From the NCBI RefSeq assembly GCF_002965065.1, contig NZ_PTRE01000026.1:1-64000 (forward strand): a stretch of 64,000 nucleotides of DNA, read 5' to 3'. Below are positions 34,326 through 45,723 of the stretch, in pieces. The notes beneath the pieces are model-generated. The model saw only the letters and a list, made by a program, of their open reading frames with translations, did no database searches and had not been told where the DNA came from. The stretch is from Escherichia sp. MOD1-EC7003 (GTDB lineage: Bacteria > Pseudomonadota > Gammaproteobacteria > Enterobacterales > Enterobacteriaceae). How positions within the stretch are numbered: position 1 is the first letter of the stretch; every line of letters starts with the position of its first letter. Both the position numbers and the translations under genes were made by a program.

Positions 34326-35015
34326 TTAACCGTTAGTTAATTTTTCAAACTCTTCACACCCGGTATCAAACCCTTCCATACAGCTCAGGTTCAACCAGTG
34401 CAGCGCCTTTTGTTTGTTCTTCTCGATAAAACCTTCTTCACCGTTTAAGAACATCATTCCCGCCCAGTACTCGGAATAACCGGTTCGGGAAATCGCAGAG
34501 CTACGTTTGAAATACCAGGTTGCCTTGTCATCGTCTGCCTTAATGCCCACGCCGTTGGCGTAAATCAAACCAAGCAGCATTTGGGCATCGATGGCAGAGT
34601 CGTTCTCCTGATCTTCCGAGGCGTTTTCTAACAGCGAAATCGCCTTTGGATAATCTGGTTTACCCGCTTGAGTATTCACCAGAATATGCGCCAGCGTCAC
34701 TTCACCTTCTTTACTGCCCGCTTGCGCCGCTTTCTCTGCAAGAATTTTTGCTTGTGGATAGTCCAGACTGACCGGGTTGGTGATTTTGAGCTGCGCCAAC
34801 AGCGCGCAGGCATCGGCATCACCGCTGTCGGCGGCTTTCTGTGCCCAATATTCGGCTTTGCTCAAATCGCCGGAGCTAAACCAGCTGTCGGCAAGAAAAT
34901 ATTGTGCGCGTCGGTCTCCAGCCTCTGCGGCCTTGAGATATTGGCTGCCAGGCTCGGAGCCGTTCGCATGGGCAAAGAATGTCAAAAACAACATCAATGC
35001 GATAATTTTTTTCAT
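34326..35015 (-). CDS. yjcO: Sel1-repeat protein YjcO
   Basis: The 229-residue secreted or periplasmic protein of unknown function has a signal peptide (MKKIIALMLFLTFFAHANG). It also has several Sel1-like/TPR-type repeats, such as YWAQKAADSGDADACALLAQ and LLGLIYANGVG. The ATG at 35013-35015 starts the signal peptide. A much longer open frame runs into the REP array upstream and is rejected. Confidence 0.92.
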   Translation of the reverse strand: MKKIIALMLFLTFFAHANGSEPGSQYLKAAEAGDRRAQYFLADSWFSSGDLSKAEYWAQKAADSGDADACALLAQLKITNPVSLDYPQAKILAEKAAQAGSKEGEVTLAHILVNTQAGKPDYPKAISLLENASEDQENDSAIDAQMLLGLIYANGVGIKADDDKATWYFKRSSAISRTGYSEYWAGMMFLNGEEGFIEKNKQKALHWLNLSCMEGFDTGCEEFEKLTNG

Positions 35016-35069
35016 TTTGATAATACGATTGGGTAGGGAGTAACCAGTATAAAGAGTTCGAATGGATAA

Positions 35070-36125
35070 AAAAACAGCCTCCAAAAAGGAGGCTGAGAAT
35101 GATGACAAATGCAAAATTGCCTGATGCGCTACGCTTATCAGGCCTACGTAATCACTGCAATTTATTGAAATTGTATGTTTTGTAGGCCGGATAAGGCGTT
35201 CACGGCCGCATCCGGCATGAACAACGCGCACGTTGCCAATAATCTGAGCCTCCAAAAGGAGGCTGAGAATGATGACAAATGCAAAATTGCCTGATGCGCT
35301 ACGCTTATCAGGCCTACGTAATCTCTGCAATCTATTGAAATTGCATGATTTTGTAGGCCGGATAAGGCGTTCACGCCGCATCCGGCATGAACAACGCGCA
35401 CGTTGTCAACAATCAGAACGCCACGATCTGTGGCGTTGAGAATGATGACAAACGCAAAATTGCCTGATGCGCTACGCTTATCAGGCCTACGTAATCGCTG
35501 CAATCTATTGAAACTGCATGATTTTGTAGGCCGGATAAGGCGCTCACGCCGCATCCGGCATGAACAACGCGCACGTTGTCAACAATCTGAGCCTCCAAAA
35601 GGAGGCTGAGAATGATGACAAACGCAAAATTGCCTGATGCGCTGCGCTTATCAGGCCTACGTAATCACTGCAATATATTGAAATTGCATGTTTTTGTAGG
35701 CCGGATAAGGCGCTCACGCCGCATCCGGCATGAACAACGCGCACGTTGTCAACAGTCTGAGGCCGTTCAGGAAGCGGCCTGAGAATGATGACAAACGCAA
35801 AATTGCCTGATGCGCTACGCTTATCAGGCCTACGTAATCTCTGCAATCTATTGAAATTACATGGTTTTGTAGGCCGGATAAGGCGTTCATGCCGCATCCG
35901 GCATGAACAACGCGCACGTTGTCAACAGTCTGAGGCCGTTCAGGAAGCGGCCTGAGAATGATGACAAACGCAAAATTGCCTGATGCGCTGCGCTTATCAG
36001 GCCTACGTAATCTCTGCAATATATTGAAATTGCATGTTTCTGTAGGCCGGATAAGGCGTTCACGCCGCATCCGGCATGAACAATGCGCACGTTGTCAATA
36101 ATCTGAGCCTCCAAAAGGAGGCTGT
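35070..36125. repeat. REP array 2: six tandem BIME-like units between yjcO and fdhF
   Basis: Six units of the same design as array 1, in the same orientation, begin at 35095, 35265, 35438, 35608, 35781 and 35954 (periods 170-173). Boundary hairpins are mostly GCCTCC-AAAA-GGAGGC. Two are GGCC-GTTCAGGAAGC-GGCC as in array 1, and one is AACGCCACGATCTGTGGCGTT. The array lies 3' of fdhF, so the rightmost hairpin (about 36107-36123) probably also terminates fdhF. Confidence 0.95.
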
Positions 36126-36145
36126 TGGTTGTAAGAGAAACAGTA

Positions 36146-38293
36146 TTACGCCAGTGCTGCTTCGCGTAGGCGAGTTTTCAACTTGTTGTACTCGTCAATC
36201 ACGTACTGCTCAGCGGCGCGCTGATCGGCGATCGGCTCGACGCGTACGGCGCAGTATTTGTATTCCGGCGTTTTCGTAATCGGGCTTAAGTTTTCGGTAA
36301 CCAGCTCGTTACAGGCACCAATCCACCACTGGTAGGTCATGTAAATCGCCCCTTTGTTCGGACGATCGCTAACCTGCGCACGGGTGATAATTTTGCCTTT
36401 ACGCGAGTGCACCCAAACCAATGCCTCATCTTCAATACCCAGACGTTTGGCGTCTTCGGTATTGATTTGTGCGTAGCCAGGTTCATCAGCCAGCGCCGCC
36501 AGTGCCGCACAGTTACCGGTCATCGAACGGCAAGAGTAGTGACCGACTTCACGCACCGTTGACAGTACCATCGGATACTCGTCGGTGAGTTTGTCGATTG
36601 GCGCTACCCAGTCGCAGGTGAAGAACTGCGCCAGACCATTCGGGGTATCAAACTTCTCTTTAAACAGATAAGAAGTTCCCTGATCGGCATCTGAAGTATC
36701 GCGGCAAGGCCACTGAATGAAGCCCAGTTCGCCCATTTTCTCGTAAGTCGCACCGTAGAAATCCGGGCACAGATGACGTAACTCATCCCAGATCTCCTGG
36801 GTATTGTTGTAGTGCATCGGATAACCCATACGGGTGGCAATTTCACTGATGATTTGCCAGTCCGTTTTCAGATCCCACTTCGGCTCAACGGCTTTGAAGA
36901 AACGCTGGAAGCCACGGTCAGCCGCAGTAAACACACCTTCATGCTCGCCCCACGATGTTGACGGCAAAATGACATCTGCCGCCGACGCGGTTTTGGTCAT
37001 AAAGATGTCCTGAACGATGACCAGTTCCAGATCTTCAAAGGCTTTACGTACTGCCGACAGCTCCGCGTCAGTTTGCAGCGGATCTTCGCCCATAATGTAC
37101 GCGGCACGCACTTCGCCATGCGCTGCACGGTGCGGCAGCTCGCTGATGCGATAGCCGTTATGCGCAGGCAGGCTTTCCACGCCCCAGGCTTTGGCGAATT
37201 TCTCGCGGTTTTCCGGGAACTTAACGTATTGATAGCCAGGATAAGTATCTGGCAGCGCACCCATATCGCAGGCACCCTGCACGTTGTTTTGACCACGAAC
37301 CGGGTTTACACCCGCATGCGGCTTACCGAGGTTACCGGTCAGCATCGCGAGGCTGGTCAGAGAACGCACGGTTTCCACACCCTGGTAGAACTGGGTTACA
37401 CCCATGCCCCACAGAATGGCTGCACTTTCTGCCTGGGCATACATCCGCGCCGCCTGACGAATCTCACTGGCGCTAACGCCGGTGATATCTTCAACCGACT
37501 CTGGCGTGTAGCCTTCAACGATTTTACGATACTCTTCAAAGCCTTCTGTGCGAGAAGCGACGAACGCTTTGTCGTACAGATTTTCTTCAATAATGACATG
37601 GCCCATTGCATTCAACAGCGCGATGTTCGAGCCGTTTTTCAGTGCAATGTGCATGTCAGCAATGCGCGCGGTTTCAATTTTGCGCGGATCGCAGACGATA
37701 ATTTTCGCCCCGTTACGTTTAGCGTTAATTACGTGATTCGCCACGATTGGGTGGGAATCAGCCGGGTTGTACCCGAAAACAAACACTAAATCGGTATTAT
37801 CAATTTCGTTAATAGCATTGCTCATTGCGCCATTACCGACCGATTGGTGCAGACCTGCAACCGATGGGCCGTGTCAGACGCGAGCGCAGCAGTCAACGTT
37901 ATTGGTACCAATAACGGCGCGCGCAAATTTTTGCATTACATAGTTGGTTTCGTTACCCGTACCACGCGAGGAGCCGGTCGTCTGGATGGCATCCGGACCG
38001 TACTTCTCTTTGATGGCGCACAGGCGCTCGGCAACGTAATTCAGTGCCTCATCCCAGGAAACAGGTTCGAGTTTGCCGCCACGCTGGCGACGGATCATGG
38101 GGGTTTTCAGGCGCGGGGTCAGGATCTGGGTATCGTTAATGAAATCCCAGCCATAATAACCCTTCAGACACAGGGTACCCTGATTGGTTTTCCCCTGCGC
38201 TGCCTCCGCCCGGACGATTTTGCCGTTATCGACGACCAGGTTGATTTTGCAACCTGATGCGCAATAGGGGCAAACCGTGACGACTTTTTTCAT
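36146..38293 (-). CDS. fdhF: Formate dehydrogenase H (selenoprotein)
   Basis: This molybdopterin selenoenzyme of the formate-hydrogenlyase complex oxidises formate to CO2. The 715 codons include an in-frame TGA at codon 140 (37874-37876), read as selenocysteine. Conserved features are the [4Fe-4S] ligands in CPYCASGC with a further Cys near residue 42, and the bis-MGD binding domains. The TGA is followed by a SECIS hairpin, so the two apparent half-genes form one product. Expression is by sigma-54 with FhlA, under anaerobic formate-rich conditions. Confidence 0.97.
37837..37876 (-). promoter_or_regulatory. SECIS element of fdhF
   Basis: Directly 3' of the UGA is the classical fdhF selenocysteine insertion hairpin. 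Its apical part GGTTGCAGGTCTGCACC holds the GGUCUG loop recognised by SelB. The sequence agrees with the well-studied E. coli element. Confidence 0.93.
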
Positions 38294-38340
38294 CGGTCTC
38301 GCTCCAGTTAATCAAATCACGCATACGCGCTCTCGACCAC

Positions 38341-38360
38341 AGTATGCATCTTTTATGCCA
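38341..38360 (-). promoter_or_regulatory. Sigma-54 promoter of fdhF
   Basis: On the minus strand TGGCATAAAAGATGCATACT has the GG/GC pair at -24/-12 spacing. About 100 bases further upstream (near 38437-38454) is ATTTCGTCACGTCAAAAC, a plausible FhlA upstream activating sequence. Confidence 0.88.
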
Positions 38361-38485
38361 CATTTTATTTGGGGTCATTCCCTGATGTTACGGGCACTAT
38401 TTATTTAAAACTCTGACGAAAAACAGGCTGTCGTCAGTTTTGACGTGACGAAATACCGCGTGACAGCCATCACGCGGCAGACATT

Positions 38486-39952
38486 TTATTTTTTCTCGAC
38501 GACGGGGACCGCCTGATACCCGCCGCCCAGCGATTTCATCAACTGAATGTTTTGAATCACGCGGCGGCTATCCAGCATCAGTAACGACATCTCTTCGGTA
38601 AGCACTGGCAACCGGGCTTCGGTGGCCTGTAAGCGGCTGGTTAAGCCGCGTTGATAGGCGGCCTCGGCGGCGCGCTGGGTGAAGCGCGTTGCTTCTACGC
38701 GTTCAGCCTGCATCTCTCGCTCGTCGTTGAGCGTTTGCAGACGCGTGCCGTTGACTGCAACGTCACGCACCGCGTTCAGTACTGACTGGTTGTAACGTTC
38801 AATCATCATGTTGCTGGCGGCGCGCGTGCCTTCAAGATTGGCATTCAACCGTCCACCGTCAAACAGCGGCAATTTCAGACCGGGTATGAAGTTGAACTGG
38901 CGACTGGTTTTTTTGAATAAGGTATCCAGGTGGATAGAATCCAGACCGAAAAACGCTTTGATATCAAAGCTCGGGTAGAACAGCGCCCGCGCGGAATCCA
39001 CCTGATCTAATGACGCCTGAACATACCAGCGCATGGCTTGCAGATCAGGCCGTCTGGCGAGCAAATCATAAGAGAGTGTCGCCGGAATGCCAGTCTGGAC
39101 TTGCGGTAATGCCACCGGTCTGATCTCCGGCATATCGCTGGCGCCTGCGCCAATCAATGCGCGCAGAGATTCTCGCGTTTCGGTGATTTGCCCTTTGACG
39201 GCAGCAATTTGTTTATCGACCGCCAGAATCTGTGCCCGCGCGCCGTGGAAAGGCACTTGCGCTTCCAGACCGTGCGCCACTTTACTCTGGTGCGCTTTCA
39301 CCGCGTAATCAATCACGCTGCGGGTTTGCTCCAACAGATCGAGCATCTGGTAGCTGGCCTGCATACTGTAATAAAGCTGCGCTACGCCCGTTGTGAGTGA
39401 TAACTCCACCGCTGCGGTTTCTGCCAGCGCGGCATTATGCGCGCCAATGGCGGCAGCAACCGCTGAGCGATGCACACCCCACAAATCAAGATCCAGCCCG
39501 GCAAACAAACCTACTGTGGCTTCGGTGTAGTATGGCCCGTCCATATCCAGCGCTGGCGCATCCATCGCATAAGGGCTTAAAAAGCCGTTCGCCGAGACGC
39601 GTTGGCGGTTGAGCATCCCTAATGCCGCCACCTGCAACTGTGAACCAGCATCTAACAAATCGGCTTGCGACTGCGCTTTTTCTTCCCGCAGTTTCGCTTC
39701 GGCAAGGGTGTGTGAACCACTTAGCGTCCGTTGGATCAGCGCATTCAGCTGCGGGTCATTGAGTTGTTTCCACCACTGCGCCTGCGGCCAGCCGGAGCTG
39801 GCGAGGTGAATATCATCGGCAAGTTTGATTTGTTCCGGTTTGAGCTGCTGATGAGGCGCAGAATCCTTACGTACCAGGGCACAACCGGAAATCAGCGTCG
39901 TGCTGCCGAGAATGCTGCACAACAGCAGACGTGAAAGTTGACGATTGATCAT
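38486..39952 (-). CDS. mdtP: Outer-membrane efflux lipoprotein MdtP
   Basis: The 488-residue TolC/NodT-family outer membrane factor has a lipoprotein signal with lipobox LISGC (about residues 20-24) and two outer-membrane-efflux repeats. It is the exit duct of the MdtNOP pump, associated with resistance to acriflavine, puromycin and similar compounds. It overlaps mdtO by four bases and is the last gene of the ytcA-mdtNOP cluster. Confidence 0.95.
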   Translation of the reverse strand: MINRQLSRLLLCSILGSTTLISGCALVRKDSAPHQQLKPEQIKLADDIHLASSGWPQAQWWKQLNDPQLNALIQRTLSGSHTLAEAKLREEKAQSQADLLDAGSQLQVAALGMLNRQRVSANGFLSPYAMDAPALDMDGPYYTEATVGLFAGLDLDLWGVHRSAVAAAIGAHNAALAETAAVELSLTTGVAQLYYSMQASYQMLDLLEQTRSVIDYAVKAHQSKVAHGLEAQVPFHGARAQILAVDKQIAAVKGQITETRESLRALIGAGASDMPEIRPVALPQVQTGIPATLSYDLLARRPDLQAMRWYVQASLDQVDSARALFYPSFDIKAFFGLDSIHLDTLFKKTSRQFNFIPGLKLPLFDGGRLNANLEGTRAASNMMIERYNQSVLNAVRDVAVNGTRLQTLNDEREMQAERVEATRFTQRAAEAAYQRGLTSRLQATEARLPVLTEEMSLLMLDSRRVIQNIQLMKSLGGGYQAVPVVEKK

Positions 39953-42000
39953 TGCATGGCTCCTTGTGCCTGTTCCGTGGCGGGCGTTAATGCCGGGGCT
40001 GTCCAGTCTGGCAAGCGGGCGAAAAGCTGGCAGACGTGTTGCTCTTGTTTTAATAACGTGGGCAGGATGGCCTGCGAGGCGGGTGTCTCTTCTGGTGTTA
40101 TCTGAGGAGAGTGGCTGAGTGCAGTTGTCAGACCGGCAGCGTATTTCTCCAGGGCGTCGGCAAACTGCCCCGCTCTGTCAGGTTGCAGTGCGTTATCCAG
40201 CGCCTGCGCCGAGTTCCAGGTTGCATCCCAGGCGTGAAGAATTTCGCGGCCCTGACGAATAACCGTTTGCGAACGCGCAATCAGTAAGGCGCGTTCTTCG
40301 CTGTCCAGTTGACGCTCCAGCGCTACACGTTGGCACATCTCTTCACAGGCATTAAACGCCGCATGCAGACCTATGCGAATTTGCAGATAAGTGCGCAGAG
40401 TCGTGATTTCCTGCTGGCGTGGGATCCGCATTACTTTACTTAGCATACCCAGCGCGCCAGCCAGTTTTTGCGGTAGCGTGCGCGCTTCACTTTCAGGCCA
40501 GACAAAGGTGTAAATCACCGCAGACACCACTGTCCCAATGATGATCCCCAGGGCGCGATCGCGGATTTCCACCAGGTCGTACACCGGACCAAAAACGTTT
40601 TCGAGCGTGGCGAGCGCGAAGGTAACCACCATCTGCGTGCCGATATAAGAAGAACGTTCAGAGCTGGTGGCAATCCATGCGCCCAACAGGAAAATCGGTG
40701 CCAGCACAAACAGCAATTCGACAATATTGTCCAGCCAGGGCATGACCAGTAGCGTGAATAACAGCGCCAGAATCGCGCCGCAAAAAGCCCCGCCAAAACG
40801 CAGCACCATCTTCTGGTACGACGAACCGACATTGGGGTTAGCGACGATCACGCAGGTCAGCATACAGGTGTGAATACCTTCCCAGTCCACACCGCTATAG
40901 AAGGTGTAACAGATCAAACAGGCGAGCAGCGTTTTTACCGCGTAGCGCATATAGTCTGGATTGGTAAAGGCATCGGCGACCATTGATGGCGGTTTGGCCG
41001 CGGGCGTAGGTGGTGTATTCGGGTCCATCCGACCCAGTTGTAACAGCGTCTGGCAGATATTCTCCAGGTTACATTCCCGTGCCGCCATCGCTTCATCCTC
41101 GCTAAGCTGCCAGTCGCTTTGCCAGCACTGGCCTTCGGCAATGGCATGTTGCAGCTTGTTGATTTCTGAGGCTAATTTTTGCCGAAATTCAATAATTGCC
41201 TGCGAATCAGCAAAAGAGGTGGGATCGTAGCGATTCAGCGTCGAGTAAATGTAGGTTACCGTTGCCACGCAGCTTTGCCACCATGCGCTCTGAGTTCGCC
41301 AGTCAGCATCGTCAGCGAGGCAAAACACATTGAGTTTTTGCAGCGCCAGCGCCTCTCTTTCAATCCGCGTTTCGGATAGTGGTGCGAGGCTGTCCGTCAG
41401 GTGGCTAATGGCATCATTAAGCCGATCATTAAGTGCCTGATGCATTTGCGTAATGGCGCGACTGGGAAACCACAACACGCCAATTAACGTCATCAATAAC
41501 GTTGGGTAGAGGCCGACAACGATACACCACAGCGTTAAGCGTACGACCACTTCCGGATAGTCGAGCATGGCGGGGAAGGTTTGCCCGTAAATGGCGACAA
41601 TGGCGACGGCGAAAAAGACCAGCCCAAGCCGATGGGTGCGCATCAGAAACATACAGCCCATCAGGATCGGCCCGGCAATGATCAATCGGATCAACGGTTC
41701 GCCATATGACCATTTGTAGATCAAAAACAGGCTGGCGATCTCCAGCACCGTGGCGACCACAAACAAGATCGCCACAAATTTGGTGTAAAACGCGTTCGAC
41801 TGAATACCATAAAACAGCACAGCCAGTGATAACGCCACAAAAGGGATCTCAAACGTCATCGAGATCAGGATCACCAGCAGGCAGCCTACCCAGAGTTGCA
41901 TGGTCTGCGGCACGCGGCCTGCTCGCCGCTCGCTTAACTCTTCATGAAAGAACGCCAGCAGCCTGACCACTGGTAATGGCAGGGAGTTGAGTGCGTTCAT
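39949..42000 (-). CDS. mdtO: Efflux transporter MdtO (FUSC/aromatic acid exporter-like)
   Basis: The 683-residue inner-membrane protein of the FUSC/PET family is related to AaeB. It has two blocks of helices (about 40-180 and 360-500) separated and followed by soluble helical regions. It is the inner-membrane component of MdtNOP. Overlaps with mdtN (one base) and mdtP (four bases) show tight coupling. Confidence 0.94.
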   Translation of the reverse strand: MNALNSLPLPVVRLLAFFHEELSERRAGRVPQTMQLWVGCLLVILISMTFEIPFVALSLAVLFYGIQSNAFYTKFVAILFVVATVLEIASLFLIYKWSYGEPLIRLIIAGPILMGCMFLMRTHRLGLVFFAVAIVAIYGQTFPAMLDYPEVVVRLTLWCIVVGLYPTLLMTLIGVLWFPSRAITQMHQALNDRLNDAISHLTDSLAPLSETRIEREALALQKLNVFCLADDADWRTQSAWWQSCVATVTYIYSTLNRYDPTSFADSQAIIEFRQKLASEINKLQHAIAEGQCWQSDWQLSEDEAMAARECNLENICQTLLQLGRMDPNTPPTPAAKPPSMVADAFTNPDYMRYAVKTLLACLICYTFYSGVDWEGIHTCMLTCVIVANPNVGSSYQKMVLRFGGAFCGAILALLFTLLVMPWLDNIVELLFVLAPIFLLGAWIATSSERSSYIGTQMVVTFALATLENVFGPVYDLVEIRDRALGIIIGTVVSAVIYTFVWPESEARTLPQKLAGALGMLSKVMRIPRQQEITTLRTYLQIRIGLHAAFNACEEMCQRVALERQLDSEERALLIARSQTVIRQGREILHAWDATWNSAQALDNALQPDRAGQFADALEKYAAGLTTALSHSPQITPEETPASQAILPTLLKQEQHVCQLFARLPDWTAPALTPATEQAQGAMQ

Positions 42001-43031
42001 TATTGTGGCTCAAGATTAGCGACTGCCGAAGCGCCGATGCGGAACATTTCCGGGTCAGGTTTATCAACCATGATTTTGACCGGAAAACGCTGGGCAACGC
42101 GGACCCAGTTAATAGAACGAGACACTTTCGGCAGGCCGCCCAGCACCAGGCCGCCGTCATCCGGTAGCACGCCGTAGCCAATCGAATCCACTTTACCCTC
42201 GAAGGTCTTGCCGCTGTCGCTCATCAGGCGAATCGTTGCGGGTGTGCCTGAGCGAATATTTTTCAGATCGGTTTCGCGGAAGTTGGCGATCACGTACCAG
42301 TGACGAGTGTCGATTAGGGTGAAAATAGGGCGCATCGCGGAGGCAAATTGCCCAACCGAGGTTTTGAGGGATATGACCCGACCATCAAACGGCGCGCGAA
42401 CGGTCGCCATTTCCAGATGCAGTTTCGTCAACGCAATATCCGCTTCCACTGCCGCACGCTGGGCAACTAATGCATCCACGCCGCTGACGGCGCTGGCGGC
42501 TGACTGCGCCTGCAACAATACGGCATTAAGATCGGCTTCTGCAGCGCGCTGTGCGGTTCTTGCGCGGTCGACATCCTCCGCAGAGACAAAACCTTCCTTC
42601 AGCAGAGGTTCGGTGCGATGCAGGGTATCAGTGGTTTGTTTCGCAGCGGCACGGGCTTTTTCTACCGTGGCATTAACCGAGTCGGCACCAAACTGTTGCG
42701 CGTCAACGCTACGCTGGGTGAGCATAATTTGCTTATCCAGCGCCGCGAGGGAGGCTTCAGCTTTCGCCAGATTGGCTTCGTACGGGCGCGGGTCGATGCG
42801 GAACAGCAAATCGCCCTGTTTCACCGCCTGGTTGTCGGTGACCGCCAATTCTACAATGCGACCGCTGACTTCCGGCACCACATCAATGGTGTCTGCTGAC
42901 GCGTAAGCGTCATTAGTTGATGGCGCACTGTCTACGCGCCAGATAACGAAAACAAGGGCAACCAGCGGCAACGCAACCACTAACAGAGCAGGGGCTTTAC
43001 TGCGAGGAGCTTTTTTCGGCGTACTTTCCAT
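42000..43031 (-). CDS. mdtN: Membrane fusion protein MdtN
   Basis: The 343-residue HlyD/EmrA-type adaptor has an N-terminal membrane anchor (about 13-31) and a lipoyl/barrel-sandwich domain (VSGRIVELAVTDNQAVKQGDLLF). An alpha-helical hairpin (about 90-190) and a beta barrel follow. It links MdtO to MdtP. It is first of the three pump genes and lies 18 bases after ytcA. Confidence 0.95.
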   Translation of the reverse strand: MESTPKKAPRSKAPALLVVALPLVALVFVIWRVDSAPSTNDAYASADTIDVVPEVSGRIVELAVTDNQAVKQGDLLFRIDPRPYEANLAKAEASLAALDKQIMLTQRSVDAQQFGADSVNATVEKARAAAKQTTDTLHRTEPLLKEGFVSAEDVDRARTAQRAAEADLNAVLLQAQSAASAVSGVDALVAQRAAVEADIALTKLHLEMATVRAPFDGRVISLKTSVGQFASAMRPIFTLIDTRHWYVIANFRETDLKNIRSGTPATIRLMSDSGKTFEGKVDSIGYGVLPDDGGLVLGGLPKVSRSINWVRVAQRFPVKIMVDKPDPEMFRIGASAVANLEPQ

Positions 43032-43049
43032 GAGCGCGTCTCAAATAGA

Positions 43050-43325
43050 TTAGAAAAATGCCAGCCAGAACAGCATGGCGTAGAGAGCAAAAAGGGCGGT
43101 ATAAATAATTCCGACAAATGCCAGATTGATATTTGTCCGCTGAATAATTCGCCTTGTGATGAGCGTCAAAATAAGGCTGGCAATAGCGCAGAAAAACCAG
43201 CTGGGATAATAAGCGCCGATCACCGGGATTGCCGGAGATAATGAGCATCCCGAAATCATGAAGACGGGAATTATCCAGGCTGTTTTTTTGAGTTGCATCG
43301 CCATGCGAGAGAGAACTGTTGGCAT
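43050..43325 (-). CDS. ytcA: Small lipoprotein-like membrane protein YtcA
   Basis: The 91-residue protein has a basic N-terminus, a lipobox-like ISGC (about residues 24-27) and two further hydrophobic helices. It is usually encoded directly upstream of mdtN. The ATG at 43325 matches the K-12 family length. The function is unknown but is probably tied to the pump. Confidence 0.87.
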   Translation of the reverse strand: MPTVLSRMAMQLKKTAWIIPVFMISGCSLSPAIPVIGAYYPSWFFCAIASLILTLITRRIIQRTNINLAFVGIIYTALFALYAMLFWLAFF

Positions 43326-43530
43326 ATTAAATACATCCTGTCTGCTGCGAACAATATCTGTAGTGAATATCAATATCCATTGAAGGCGTCAGTATGGCTA
43401 TTTTCTCGATGAATAAAAATAGCTTTATTCAGCTACCGCATTCATAACTTATATAATTTATGTATTGGTTTGTCGTATATATTTTTAAGATAAATACTTT
43501 TGGGGGTAAGCCCCCCAAAAGTGAGTGGCA

Positions 43531-45516
43531 TTAATTCGGAGTTACGATATTCACCCACAAATCGAAATTATCCAGACAAGCAATAATTTCTTCCAGTTTC
43601 GCGCCATTGCCAATAATTTTGGCTTTCTTCGCTTTCACCAGATCGGCCATTTTTGCCTGTCCGGTCAGTACGGCGTGCAGATCTTCACGGCTGATATAGA
43701 TAGAGGCGTTGGCTTCAGGTTGCAGCGTTTTCCGGTAGTTAAGCACGCTATCGTTCAGCGTCAGGTTAAGGTTATCGCCATTACTCATGTTGAAGTTAAG
43801 GCTGATGTTTTTGCCCGCGGCTTTTTCGCTATCGAGACGAACGGCCATAAAGTCGAACAGCATTTCGATCGACATCCCGCGAATGGTGTCCGGGGAACCG
43901 GTGGTGCCGTGGCTGAACTTATGCACCCCTTCGCGCAGCTCTTTCGCGCCGGTCAGATAGAAACCGCGCCAGGTGGCAGACTCGGCCTGATAACCCAGCT
44001 GTTCAAAGTTATTCGCCTGCAGATTCTTCGCCACCTGGTCACCAGGATTGGCGGCAATCACCTGTTTCAGCAACTCTGCTGACCAGCGGTAATCCCCTTG
44101 CTTATTCGCTTCTTTCGCCAGGTTAATAACGTGTGCGGAGCCGCCCAGCGCTTTCACGTAACGTTTGCCCATCTCCACCTGACCATACGGATGCAGGTTA
44201 GCCGGGTTACCGTCGTAATAGCCGAGATAGAAGTTATACACTGCGCGGGCGTTGTGGCTGACTGAACCGTAATAGCCGCGGCTGGCCCAGTTATTGGCAA
44301 GTGCAGGTGGCAACTTAATCATGTCGCCGATTTCATTCATGGTGTAGCCCTGATTCGCCAGGTGCAGGGTCTGGTCGTGAATGTACTTGATAGTATCGCG
44401 ATATTTACCAATATAATCATTGATATGCTTATTGCCCCATACCGGCCAGGTGTGCGGCATAAACAGTACTTCCGCGTCGTTACCCCACATATCCAGCGTT
44501 TCGTTCAGATACTCGGTCCACTTGCTGGTGTCGCGGGTTTTCGCGCCGCGCAGGGTGTAGAAGTTGTGCAGGGTATGCGTGGCGTTTTCGGCGGTACACA
44601 GGGCTTTCAGTGCCGGAATATAGAAGTGCATTTCGGCTGGGGCTTCGCTGCCTGGAGTCATCAGGAAGTCAAACTCCAGACCGTCGATCATCATCTGTTC
44701 ACCGGTTTTGGTGATTGTTTTGGTCGGTGCAATAATGCTTGGGTAGCCGGTTGCCAGCGTCACGCCGAGGCCGTTACCGACGTTGCCTTGCGCGTCGTGC
44801 GGCAGTAACAGACCGTAAGAGTAGAGCGCACGGCGGCTCATGATGTTACCCGCCAGCACGTTTTCGCTGATGGCTTCGTCCATAAAGCCAGCTGGAGCAA
44901 TCACCTGAACTTTGCCGGATTTAACATCGGCTTCAGAGATAATACCTTTCACACCGCCATAGTGGTCGGTGTGGCTGTGGGTGTAAATAACAGCAACAAT
45001 CGGTTTTTGCGGACGATGCTGGAAGTAAAGGTCAAGTGCGGCTTTTGCGGCTGGCGGTGTTACCAGCGGGTCGATGACAATAATGCCTTTCTCGCCTTCC
45101 ACAAATGTAATGTTAGAGATATCCTGGCCGCGCACCTGATACATTTTATCGGTGACTTTGAACAGGCCCGAAATGCCGTTGATTTGCGACTGACGCCACA
45201 GGCTGGGGTTTACGGTTTCCGGTGCAGCGGCATTAATATCAAATTTGTAATCATTCGCGCGGTAGTAAACTTTACCGTTAGCGTCACGCAGAATACCTTC
45301 ATCCAGCAGCGGGGCGATAAATCCACGCTGAGCGTCGTCAAAATCCTGCCGATCGCTAAACGGTAATGATTTTGCGTAGCTCTGATTAATCTGTTGGGTA
45401 TATTGAGTGGCGGCTTTCGCTTCATCTGTCGCGTAAGCGGTATTTACCATCATGCTGCTGACGGCGGTTAATGCAATAACAATCCTGCTCAAACGGAATA
45501 ACCGAGAGTTATTCAT
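43531..45516 (-). CDS. yjcS: Alkyl sulfatase-like protein YjcS
   Basis: The 661-residue secreted type III (metallo-beta-lactamase fold) alkyl sulfatase is related to SdsA1. A signal peptide (cleavage near NTAYA) precedes the zinc motif [10 protein letters not shown] (about 180-189). A second metal-site stretch contains EAPAEMHFY and [19 protein letters not shown] dimerisation region and a C-terminal SCP2-like domain follow. It probably hydrolyses long-chain alkyl sulfates such as SDS. In K-12 the als operon follows; here it is absent. Confidence 0.93.
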   Translation of the reverse strand: MNNSRLFRLSRIVIALTAVSSMMVNTAYATDEAKAATQYTQQINQSYAKSLPFSDRQDFDDAQRGFIAPLLDEGILRDANGKVYYRANDYKFDINAAAPETVNPSLWRQSQINGISGLFKVTDKMYQVRGQDISNITFVEGEKGIIVIDPLVTPPAAKAALDLYFQHRPQKPIVAVIYTHSHTDHYGGVKGIISEADVKSGKVQVIAPAGFMDEAISENVLAGNIMSRRALYSYGLLLPHDAQGNVGNGLGVTLATGYPSIIAPTKTITKTGEQMMIDGLEFDFLMTPGSEAPAEMHFYIPALKALCTAENATHTLHNFYTLRGAKTRDTSKWTEYLNETLDMWGNDAEVLFMPHTWPVWGNKHINDYIGKYRDTIKYIHDQTLHLANQGYTMNEIGDMIKLPPALANNWASRGYYGSVSHNARAVYNFYLGYYDGNPANLHPYGQVEMGKRYVKALGGSAHVINLAKEANKQGDYRWSAELLKQVIAANPGDQVAKNLQANNFEQLGYQAESATWRGFYLTGAKELREGVHKFSHGTTGSPDTIRGMSIEMLFDFMAVRLDSEKAAGKNISLNFNMSNGDNLNLTLNDSVLNYRKTLQPEANASIYISREDLHAVLTGQAKMADLVKAKKAKIIGNGAKLEEIIACLDNFDLWVNIVTPN

Positions 45517-45723
45517 ATAAATCTCCATTTATCATTTATGTCGTAAATATGTAATCCTTGCAAAATACGTCATCTAAAGCTGGCGTTATCATAATTGGGA
45601 ATTTGCGACTTTAATAAGTGGAAGTGTGAGCGGAACGAGCCATTTTATTAGGAATTTGTGCTGAAGGTGGGAAATTACGGCATATTCATTATTACCATCA
45701 ATAATATGACGTGATTTATATTT

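Noticed and set aside
35016-35381. N-terminal extension of yjcO into REP array 2
   Set aside because: The extension is REP translation. The signal peptide at 35015 marks the real start.
37874-37876. fdhF treated as two genes or a pseudogene
   Set aside because: The in-frame TGA is followed by the known SECIS and matches Sec140.
43525-44082. 185-codon plus-strand frame opposite yjcS
   Set aside because: It is fully antisense to the conserved yjcS coding region, a codon-bias artefact.
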